This document shows positions 55,512-64,000 of a stretch of DNA of 64,000 bases, one piece after another; position 1 is the first letter of the stretch, and the number at the start of each line of letters is the position of its first letter. A program made the position numbers and the translations under genes. Source of the DNA: Gordius sp. MW1 (Eukaryota; Nematomorpha; Gordioida; Gordea; Gordiidae); contig OZ038532.1 in the NCBI GenBank assembly GCA_964036665.1, positions 1,674,001-1,738,000 of the forward strand, in the 5' to 3' direction. The notes beneath the pieces were generated by a model. The model did no database searches. It saw nothing but the letters and a program-made list of their open reading frames with translations, and had not been told where the DNA came from.

Positions 55512-58102
55512 CCCGACAGGTACCAGACCCAGTTCGGCCGAAAAAATTTTTATGAAATTTTTTTTTGGGCTTTCTTACATGCTAAATAAAGCTAAACAAT
55601 TGAAAAATTTAGAAAAAATTATTTAATTTGAGAAAAAAAGGGGTGTCACCTACAGGTTACACTGGGCAGCACAAATATACTCACGTATAGAGAATTTATT
55701 AAATTTTACAATTATGTATGCGATAAAGATGAGTTTTTTTTTATAAAATACATTAAAATGTATTAACTAACAAATCAATGAGTATAAAATATGTTAATTA
55801 TTATGGAATATAGACCAACAATGTATGTGAAGGCCTACCTTACAATATACACATAAAATTCTAGTAGCTTTATGACAGACGACACAACGCCTCTGAGTAC
55901 ACGATTTCTTTTGATGTATAGTTATATTATTCTTAAAATTAGTTAATTTAGGGTTTAAAGTCCGTTTACGCGGTTGTCCGTATTTTTTAAAATAATTTTG
56001 CACTATCTCTCTTTTGAAATTACATAATGTAATTTTTTCCCTATTGTTGCAATATAGATGCCATGCATTTTGACATGCAGCATCCAGCCCAAATGCAAAT
56101 ATGGGAAAATACCATTTTCTGCCGCGAAATGATACTCTAGTTGCATCCATATTTTGGTCAAAGCGGTCGACATCGCCCATAAAACAATTATACATTTTGA
56201 ACATATGAGGATATTGAATTACAATTTTTTTCTATTTTTTTCGCTTTCGTGATTCTTCCAATAGAGGTGATAGGCTTGACCCCATGACAATTTGACAACA
56301 TTGTGACAATATTATTATCATTCCATCTGACAGCCATTAAATTTGAAGTGTTTTTTTTTATATAAACCCTCGTTCTTTCTTTTTCATTGATTTTACATCG
56401 ATAATCGGGCATATTATACGATTGACCCGCACCGTTCCTGTGCCGCCAATATTCATCTTAGAAAGACATTTCATTAAATTAGGGCTTGTAAAAAAATTAT
56501 CGAAATAAACATTGTAAGGACCGAATTTTTGAGGTAGTTCACTAAGTCCAATATTACAGCTCCTCCTAAGCCTATTTTGTTTTGACGATGTATGGAATAT
56601 TTAGCTCCTTGGTAAGCTTTAAATGTGACAAGGTAGCCACTTTTTGTTGACGCACACCACATTTTATACCCGAAACGAAAAGGCTTGCCTTTTATAAATT
56701 GTTTCGCATTGTGGTGCCCGAAATAAGGAACCATGCACTCATCCATGGATATGTGAGATGATCTACAATGTTTAAAGTTGCTTTTGAATTGTTCATCTAA
56801 AAGATCCAAATACCCTCGAACTTTAAAAAAAGTGTCACCCTCTACCAATTTGCTGTTGTCGGCCAAATGTAATATTTAGTTATTTCTTGGAAGCGATTTC
56901 TGCGCATTCCATTAGATACCATTTGGTTAAAACAGTCCGTTCTGAGCTCCCAAAACATTTTGATATTTTTAGGAGACAGGTAGCCCGTTAAATAAAGAAT
57001 TGAGATATAGACTTTAAATTCATTAACAGTTAAATTGAGGTTGTAGTTATGCTGAGAAGCATATAAATTAATCATATTCACCACATACAAAATAACATCA
57101 TTTGAAAGAAATTGTTCCAAGTAATCTTCTGGATTTTCCAAGTAGATGGGTTCAAACGCTAGATTTTCCTCAGCGTCACCACAGCCATGTGGCTTAAAGT
57201 CTTCATCATTGTCTTTCCAGTTAAACATGCTTTTATCTTGGATGTTTTCTGATTCACTATGATGTCTGACCACCTCTATGCAAGAATTAAGCATAGAACG
57301 GGGCAAATGTTGAAGGTCGAAATCCATTTCGTCTCCACTTTCCACATCTGTGTCTCCTTCTTGCTCTGGGGGAAAAATTATAACTTCATCAATATCTACA
57401 TTGGGGCTGTCTAACTCCTCTATTATATCTATCAAAGATCTAATTAAAAAAAAGAGATGAAAAAATATATTTAATTTTTTAAATAATAGACAAATTTTCA
57501 AAAAACTATAAATAAAGTGTTTATAGAATTAAAATGTAGCATTTAATTATAAAAAAGGTAAAGATGGCTATTTTAAAATCTATATATAATACACTACACT
57601 TTATCTCTAATTTGTTATAAAATTTTGCTTTGATTATTCAAGATTTTATATAAAAAATTTAATTAAAGAAATAATAAAAAGTAGCATCATTCATTTACAT
57701 AAGCTTACGTATATGGACCTCTGCCCAGTGTAACCTACAGGTTACACCAAACTTTGGACCAACATTATTCCCATTTTAATTAACCAAAAACCATTAAATA
57801 TTATATCAAAATAGTTGTGAAAGTGTCAAGATTTTAATGATATAAATTACAATAAGATTACTTACGGTTGAGTCTCCATTTTTAGTGAATATATGAGAAG
57901 CAGTCGAAATTCCGAAATTATGGATTTTTGATAGCGTGTAATTAATAAAATAAGGAAGAGGAAAGGGAATAAAACATATCAGCTGATTCGCCTAATTGTG
58001 CTCTTTCATATTCAATTTAAAAATTAATATTTTATCCAATAGTTTAAAAATTATACGCGTTTAAAGTGGTGTCACCTACAGGTTACACTGGTACCTCTCG
58101 GG
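55512..58102 (-). mobile_element. piggyBac element with intact ends
   Basis: The ends CCCGACAGGTACCAG and, reversed, CCCGAGAGGTACCAG are inverted repeats directly flanked by TTAA (55508-55511 and 58103-58106), the piggyBac signature. A subterminal word, TCACCTACAGGTTACACTGG, lies near 55645 and 58070, with a related inverted copy near 57725. Total 2591 bp with a frameshifted transposase on the minus strand. Confidence 0.93.
55794..57879 (-). pseudogene. piggyBac transposase with a 5' intron and frameshifts
   Basis: On the minus strand ATG at 57879 starts a 14-nt exon (57879-57866, METQ) with a GTAAGT donor. The acceptor is at 57440 and exon 2 starts at 57439 in matching phase, continuing SLIDIIEELDSPN. 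An acidic N-terminus is followed by the catalytic core: first Asp in SSHISMDECMVPYFGHH, second in VYFDNFF, third in GDVDRFDQNMD. The C-terminus has a Cys/His cross-brace finger (CVVCHKATRILCVYC). Single-base changes break the frame near 56874, 56545, 56415 and 56210. All three catalytic aspartates survive, so decay looks recent. Confidence 0.9.
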
Positions 58103-58106
58103 TTAA

Positions 58107-58880
58107 ATGTGGGAGAGAAAATAATTTATTCACTCTCGTAATAATCATATTAATGAAATCGTTAAAGAATGGCCAGAAACATAGATGAATGTGAATTGTA
58201 AAAAGATTACGGACTGGCGATAAAAGATTTCTTATAAATTTTTTTTACAAAAATCTTAAATCTAAAGGGAACATTTTGAGTTCTGGCCCGCACATCAGTC
58301 TTTTTACATATAACTATATTAACTTTTTAAAAATTGATCATTTCGCTGCATTTTTGAACCCAGATGTTTTAAATTCAATTTGAAATTTTACACTAACAAT
58401 TGGATCCAAGCTTCCTCACCAGCAAAATCAAGAGGATTAGAAATTCGTCCCCTGTTGGCATATATCTAGCTTCTTTTAAATCCTCTTTCAAGTCTGTCGA
58501 AGGTTTGATTTTTAAACTTAAAACTTCGATAGCCTGCTAATTCAATCCTTGGAGCTCTAGAGTATGAATGTCAGACCCGAGACCATTCAACCCCAAATTT
58601 TGAGACGGAAGGATTGGGATTCTTCCATTTTGTATTGTGCATAAATAAGGGAGAAACGTATAGATTTTAGTAATTTTGGTTAATTAAAGTGTTTTTAAAA
58701 TGTAAAAAAATATATTGAACTAGTTTAACTTTAAAAACAGCATTTTAAACTATATATCATTTACAAAATTCATAAAAATGCTGTGATGATGTGATGTTAA
58801 GGCAATTTAGTGCCCTCTGCATTTTATTAAATAATCATTTAATAACATTCCTTTTGTATTAACTAATTTTCTTCTTCTTT
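58107..58880. other. No gene seen
   Basis: AT-rich stretch between the piggyBac element and the 3' end of the minus-strand LINE. Confidence 0.55.
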
Positions 58881-58881
58881 A

Positions 58882-59291
58882 TCAGTTATTTGGTCCCACA
58901 TTCGTGGGGTTTGTTTTGATAAGTTTCTTCCATCTTGACCGAGTGACTGCCATGTCTTGACTAATCTCCTTAATTTTCATAACTTTGTCGACTTGCCCTT
59001 TCCACGTGACACGGGGTCGTCCTTTTCCTCTCTTCCCCGGTACCTCCATGTTCAGTACTTTTCGATTTACGTCATCCGTGTCCCTTCTTAGTATATGCCC
59101 ATACCATCTTAGCCGATTTTCTTTAATCATGTCCGCCATAGGTTGAATACCCATTTTTGTCATGAGAAAGTCATTCGTCATATGGTCGAGCTTAGTATAC
59201 CCCAAGCTCCACCGTATCATTCTCATCTCTGTGGCTTGTAATAGCTTTCCTTCCGTGGTGTTTAATGCCCATGTTTCACTTCCATATAGTA
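58882..59291 (-). pseudogene. LINE C-terminal segment
   Basis: The part after the insertion reads LLYGSETWALNTTEGKLLQA, then MIKENRLRWYGHILRRD and GKRGKGRPRVTWKGQVDKVM and ends before the stop with NVGPNN. This is the characteristic tail after the RT in RTE/BovB-like elements. Its first residues continue the thumb region that lies beyond the insertion at 60767. Confidence 0.85.
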
Positions 59292-59292
59292 A

Positions 59293-60766
59293 CACCGGTG
59301 TAATATCCATTTCCACGACGCTCAAAAAAATCGACATGCCAATCAAAAATTTTTCTTAAAATTTGAAATTAAATTTCTATGGGCTAAGACAAACGTCAAT
59401 CAACAGATGTTTTTAGTTACTAACATATAAAATTTAAAAAAAATATTGATTATAATTCAACCATGGTTTACAAGATTAATTAAAATTTATCATATTTGTA
59501 ATTAAAATTTTTCATATTTAGCATTCTGCATTTACTTCTTTTGATATGTGTTTTTGAGCTTGAGCTGATGATCATTGATCTATGTTTATAATTCCTTTTA
59601 AATGGCTGATATAATTTATAGTTAATATTGTATTTGGTACATTTAATAACCTAAGGGATATTTGAGTGAGTATTTAAATACATTAGCTAATGATCATTAT
59701 ATCTGATCTATGTTTATAAACCTATCCTTTTAATTGTAATTTTGGTAAAGCTAATTGATGAACTCAATATTGTATTTGGTACATTTATAATAACCTAAGG
59801 GATATCTGTTGAGCTTGAGCTAATGATCATTATATCTGATGTATGTTTATAAGCCTATCCTTTTAATTGTAATTTTGGTAAAGCTAATTGATGAACTCAA
59901 TTTTGTATCTGGTATATTTATAATAACCTAAGGGATATCTGTTGAGCTTGGGCTAATGATCATTATATCTGATCTATGTTTATAAGCCTATCCTTTTAAT
60001 TGTAATTTTGGTAAAGCTAATTGATGAACTCAATTTTGTATTTGGTATATTTATAATAACCTAAGGGATATCTGTTGAGCTTGAGCTAATGATCATTATA
60101 TCTGATCTATGTTTATAAGCCTATCCTTTTAATTGTAATTTTGGTAAAGCTAAATGATAAACTCAATATTGTATTTGGTACATTTATAATAACCTAAGGA
60201 ATAGCTGAGTTAGTACTTGAAAACATTGAGCTTGAGCTAATGATCATTATATCTAATCTATGTTTATAAGCCTATCCTATTAATTACTTTATTGTCTATA
60301 AGCTTAAAACTAAGGTAAAGTTTATAACTTAGACTAATAAAGTAAAAGATTTTTTAATAAGCTTCAAATGATTATGTGCATTTTTATACAAAACTAGAGA
60401 TGAAAATACAAATGCTTGAGCTTGACTAAACTGATATTCATAATTTTCTTGATCTAACCTAAATTTATAAAATAGATGTGAAAAAAAAGATTTGATAATA
60501 TACTTAAATGGCTAAATTGATAGTTTGTTAGTGATTCTCTAAATTTTAATTCATAATTTAGATAATTATGCATAGTAATTCCTTGAAATATTTTTAAAGT
60601 CTTGTGTCGTCATTTTAGTGTCTTCAAAAAAAATACATGTTTTCGTGCCAAAACTAACCTATTGAGCTTTTAGGAAGATCACGTGATATGGCATAAAACT
60701 CGTTATTAGGAATGTTCAACTGAGCGTCGTCGTTTTTTAAATGTCGACGTTTCAGATCATTACACC
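59293..60766. mobile_element. TIR element with internal minisatellite, inserted in the LINE
   Basis: Left end CGGTGTAATATCCATTTCC ... ACGACGCTC and right end GAGCGTCGTCG ... ATCATTACACC are imperfect inverted repeats. ACACCGG (left) and ACACCTG (right) may be a 7-bp duplication of the LINE. It separates the thumb segment from LLYGSETW exactly within one protein motif. The superfamily is not determined and it has no gene. Confidence 0.7.
59556..60290. repeat. 133-bp minisatellite
   Basis: Units start GAGCTTGAGCTAATGATCAT followed by 'tatatctgatctatgtttataagcctatcc'. Full units lie at about 59811, 59944 and 60077, a longer one starts at 60228, and partial or diverged units are at 59556 and 59680. 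Confidence 0.88.
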
Positions 60767-61198
60767 TGTCTTACGATGGATTTGTAAGCTTTGCTCTTCA
60801 ACCATATTGGCATCTTTTTGTCGCACATTACACTAGATATACTTCGCCATTTAAGCCATCCTTTTTGGATTTGGGCCGGGCATTAACTTCCGTGCGCAAC
60901 CTCCCTCTTGATGTAGCATCGAGCTGAGGTATGTAAATCTATCTACTTTTGGGTACTTTAGATGGTCATCCAGTGATGGAGTGCCTGTAACGTTCATTTC
61001 CATGTATACCGTTTTTCGATCGTTGACCTTCAAACCATATCCAGCTAAGCGCTTTCACCACTTTTCGGCTTCTTCGAATACTTTCTCCCTTGTTTCCTCG
61101 CATAGTACTATATCATCGGCATATAGCATACATCATGGCGATGGCTTTTGAATGTCCCTCGTTATCGTGTCTATAATTATATTAAATAAAAAGGGATT
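60767..61198 (-). pseudogene. LINE RT active-site and thumb region
   Basis: The minus strand carries CMLYADDIVLCEET near 61095-61135, with the intact YADD catalytic box. It is followed by GLKVNDRKTVYMEMN, DHLKYPKVDRFTYLSSMLHQ and VMCDKKMPIWLKSKAYKSIV. Stops interrupt the frame. The last residues stop exactly where the TIR element begins. Confidence 0.8.
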
Positions 61199-61880
61199 TA
61201 AAGCAGAGCCTTGATGTAATCCAATATCCGAAAAGATTTAGAGTCTCCAACTGTCGTCCTAACGCAAGAGTTTGAGGCTTCATAAATATTTTTCATAAGC
61301 CGTATATATGCGTCAGGGATATTTTGTTTTCTCAGGCACCACCATATTAAATCGCGGGGGACCGTGTCATAAGCTTTCTCCAAGTCGATAAAAACCATAT
61401 GTAGGTCCTTCCTCTTTTCACCATACTTATCTATCATTTGTCTTAGGGCGAAGATTGGGTTGATTGTGGATTTGCCGGCCACAAATCCGAATTGATTAGC
61501 CGATATTTCCACCTCGTTTTTCAGCCTTGTTACTAAGATCCTTTCCATAAGCTTCAAGGAGTGGCAAGTTAGCTTGATACCTCTGTAATTGCCACAGTCC
61601 TGAGGGTCTCCTTTGCCTTCAAATAAGGGTATAATCGTGCTTGCTCTCCCTTGATTAGGAATTCGCTCTTCTACCAATATCTTATTATGGAGGTTCGTGG
61701 TGGTGACTCCTTCTGCACGACATCCGAGCAAAGCTTCCCTAGGTTTCCATCTGGGCCATTTGCTTTTCCTTTTTGCATCTTGTTCATATGTGTCCTAACT
61801 TCATCCTCCTGAAAGAGTTCGACCATGCTTATATTTGGCTCAATTTTGGGAATAGAATCCTTTTCATTTGCAATATTCAT
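61198..61880 (-). pseudogene. LINE reverse transcriptase, N-terminal half
   Basis: Two overlapping frames: EVRTHMNKMQKGKANGPDG (RT block 0/1) and, after a shift near 61700, IIPLFEGKGDPQDCGNYRGI, FGFVAGKSTINPIFALRQMI and LHMVFIDLEKAYDTVPRDLI. The last has the first catalytic Asp in FIDLEKAYD. The domain order matches RTE-clade RT. Confidence 0.87.
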
Positions 61881-61943
61881 AAGTTTCTTAAAATATCCTT
61901 TCCACCTTTACATCACTTCTTTCGGCTTGAATAAGGTTTGACC

Positions 61944-62862
61944 TAGTGATGATCAAACCCTAGGTTTTGATCAGGCAACCTGAGGGTTCAGGTTTTTAAA
62001 AACCTGATAAGGTTTTTGAACACCCGAACCTTACCTGAGGTTCATCCCGGAAATCAACGAGAAAATCTTCAGGTCAATTTTACACCCAACCTGAAAACCC
62101 AGGTTGACCTCAGGTTAACATGGAAAATTCTTGTTTTTTATATGATATATATAAGTACAAATGTGGTATTTTATTTTAAATGTTTTCCTTTTCAAGATGC
62201 ATTAAACTTCTTAAATATTTACAATTTTAAATGAAAGAAAAATAGTATTTTGTTATTATTTAAAAAAAAATTAAGATTTTTTCAATATACAAATGATTTA
62301 AATATTTACCATGTATATTTGGTGAATGCGGCATCTATATTTTAACAAATTTTCATAAAGCGTTATGCAGCATAGCATACCCTACCCAGCCCCATAATTT
62401 TATCACACACCAACACCATACACTAAAATGCTATACTATGCTGCATAGTATATGCATGCAATGCTTTCCAACGCTTTATGAAAATTTGTTAAAATATAGA
62501 TGCCGCATTCTCCAAATATACATGGTAAATATTTAAATCATTTTATATTGAAAAAATCTTAATTTTTTTTTAAATAATAACAAAATACCATATTTCTTTC
62601 ATTTGAAATTGTAAATATTTAAAAAGTTTAATGCATCGTGAAAAAGGAAAATATTTAAAATAAAATACCAATATCATATAAAAAACAAGAATTTTCCAGG
62701 TTAACCTGAGGTCAACCTGGGTTTTCAGGTTGATTTTCGAGATGAACCTCAGGTTAAGGTTCGGGTATTCAAAAAACTTTATCAGGTTTTTGAAAACCTG
62801 AACCTAAAACCGACCTCAGGTTGGACCTCGGGAAAACCTGGCCTAGGTTTTGATCATCACTA
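61944..62862. mobile_element. hAT hairpin MITE H5 inserted in the LINE
   Basis: Ends TAGTGATGATCAAAC and, reversed, TAGTGATGATCAAAACC. A perfect 8-bp duplication, gtttgacc, lies at 61936-61943 and 62863-62870. Almost the whole 919 bp is one inverted repeat: 'aacctgaggttcaggtttt'-type words outside, AT-rich arms inside, and a loop near 62360-62470. Confidence 0.9.
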
Positions 62863-62928
62863 GTTTGACCCTTCTCGTTTTTGACTATATTAAGAACTCC
62901 GACATCGCGACTTTTCTTCTCCCCTTGA

Positions 62929-63237
62929 CTAATTTGTACATAAGCCTATTGCCCCCTTTATGTCCATTTTGTTTGCCATCTCGTTGTACGCGGCATTCTT
63001 CGCTTTTGCAACGGCCTTTTTTGCGTCCCTATATTCTTGATAATTCTCCGACTTTTTTGATTTATGCCACCGTCTATATAGATTTTTTTTTTCGATAAAA
63101 TCTTTAACCGTTTGATCCCACCACCATAGTTTCCTACTCATAGCTTTGCCTCTTTTGGTCTGTCCTAGAACATGAATCGCTGTTTCCTTAATGTCCTTAG
63201 ATAGCGTCTCCCAATCGTCGCCTACGTCCCTTTGCAA
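62929..63237 (-). pseudogene. LINE linker segment between endonuclease and RT
   Basis: About 102 residues including DDWETLSKDIKETAIHVLGQ, KLWWWDQTVKDFIEKKNLYR and YRDAKKAVAKAKNAAYNEM. The W-W-W-D and K.A..AKN blocks are the usual linker between the endonuclease and RT in RTE-like elements. Continuity with the RT is broken by the hAT H5. Confidence 0.8.
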
Positions 63238-63597
63238 CTTCCTTGCACCCGATTGAGGAGGCTTTTTGATATTATTCTTCGTTCGTCGACGAATCCTTTA
63301 GCCTTTCGTATCAAAATCGAAATTCATATACCTTTCTTCTTTCGGGAAATACTCTTCTGTCAAGATCCATAACAAGGGGACGATGTTGCCTGGCGATATC
63401 TTCTCCCGGTATTACTTTGAAATCCTTGATACTCCATAAGTCCTTTCGCCGTAACCCACTTCTATAGGTCACAATATGATCTTCGCGCTTTTAAAAATAG
63501 GTGTTAACGATCGCCATGTCATATGCTTTGAGATACTTGGAGAAGTTTTTCCCCTTCTTTGCTCTTCAGACTATGCCCATAGCCTCCATGATTGCGA
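63238..63597 (-). other. LINE sequence without a clean frame
   Basis: It lies between the endonuclease and the linker of the same LINE. Short protein-like pieces occur in changing frames. No separate feature was seen. Confidence 0.55.
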
Positions 63598-63986
63598 TCA
63601 TACCAGAGGCGATCTTTCTACTTGAGCGTTGAAATCTGCCCCGATAATTAGCCTTTCTTCCTGTCCTATGTCTTGTATTTCCTTTTCCAATGAATCGAAG
63701 AATATGTCTTTCTCTGATTCCGAATACCCAATTTGGGATACGCGCACATAACGGTTAGGAGGCCCCCTTGATCTGAAATCTTCACCCACATTAGCCTGTC
63801 GGAACAACGCTTGGCTTCCACCACTTTGTCCTTGAACGATTCGCTTAGAACGATACCGACCCCGTTTCTAAGATTTGGTGACTCACTGTAGAAAAGCTTG
63901 TATCCCTCTCCTAATTCCCGAGCTTTCGTTTCGTTCCACCTCGTCTCTTGTAGGCAGGCGATGTGTACCTTTCTTCTTTTTAGCAT
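63598..63986 (-). pseudogene. LINE apurinic-like (EEP) endonuclease
   Basis: One frame has VHIACLQETRWNETKARELG (with the catalytic Glu of the QET motif) and RNGVGIVLSESFKDKVV, then LMWVKISDQGG. After a shift near 63750 the second frame has DIFFDSLEKEIQDIGQEERL and LIIGADFNAQVE, the GDFN-type motif. It would nick target DNA for target-primed reverse transcription. It is frameshifted here and upstream residues lie outside the window. Confidence 0.85.
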
Positions 63987-64000
63987 TTGTGCGACTCGAT

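Larger units (their letters stand above)
58862..64000 (-). mobile_element. RTE-like LINE on the minus strand, split by two insertions, cut by the window edge
   Basis: From right to left it carries an endonuclease, a linker, RT, RT thumb and a C-terminal segment with GHILRR. The 3' end is marked by a stop and 'ctgataaagaagaagaaaattag', a simple-repeat tail. Two later elements interrupt it: a TIR/minisatellite element at 59293-60766 and a hairpin hAT at 61944-62862. Several frameshifts and stops occur. The 5' end lies outside the window. Confidence 0.85.

Overview
The window is eukaryotic and AT-rich, with spliced GT-AG genes in a dense mosaic of transposable elements. Compact introns, the element mix (hAT, Helitron, piggyBac, PIF/Harbinger-like MITEs, Ty3/Gypsy, RTE-like and R2/CRE-like LINEs) and a secreted cysteine-containing protein suggest an invertebrate, most likely an arthropod (a copepod-like genome would fit). 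The species cannot be fixed from sequence alone. No rRNA, CRISPR or bacterial-type operon is present.

Two host genes could be assembled exon by exon, with reading phase matching at every junction. Gene 1 (23535-27821, +, 14 exons) encodes a predicted secreted protein of about 617 residues. It has a signal peptide and three tandem diverged domains, each built from four exons with the same intron-phase pattern (1-2, 2-0, 0-0, 0-1). No known family was recognised. Gene 2 (45470-55119, +, 9 exons) encodes a long, probably disordered, Ser/Pro-rich regulatory protein of about 902 residues. It has 14-3-3-like sites, a DLS motif, a helix resembling the MEF2-binding motif of class IIa HDACs and a C-terminus resembling the HDAC4/5 tail, but no catalytic domain. 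Its introns are packed with MITEs.

The rest is mobile DNA. 1-3230: a dispersed repeat split by a 2.9 kb hAT element, which contains a large foldback, which contains a second hAT MITE. 3354-4637: non-autonomous Helitron. 7770-10390: CCAATGG satellite array interrupted by an internally deleted LTR retrotransposon with a target duplication. 12180-15160: old tandem repeat carrying a 5'-truncated Gypsy element. 18440-21175: dead R2/CRE-like LINE. 21244-22380: hAT with (TCTCG)n termini. 27985-29370: GC-rich hAT relic with a nested BED-finger hAT. 29960-32415: broken autonomous Helitron. 36360-37700: second copy of the dispersed repeat, with MITEs. 39799-42668: giant foldback of CCAATGG satellites. 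44559-45382: Harbinger-like MITE with a nested mariner-like MITE. 55512-58102: piggyBac with intact ends and a frameshifted transposase. 58882-64000: RTE-like LINE on the minus strand, split by a TIR/minisatellite element and by a hairpin hAT.

The nesting order and the 8-bp, TTAA, TA and TTA target duplications give a readable relative history of insertions. The least explained items are the triplicated secreted gene, the HDAC-like cofactor and the CCAATGG foldback.
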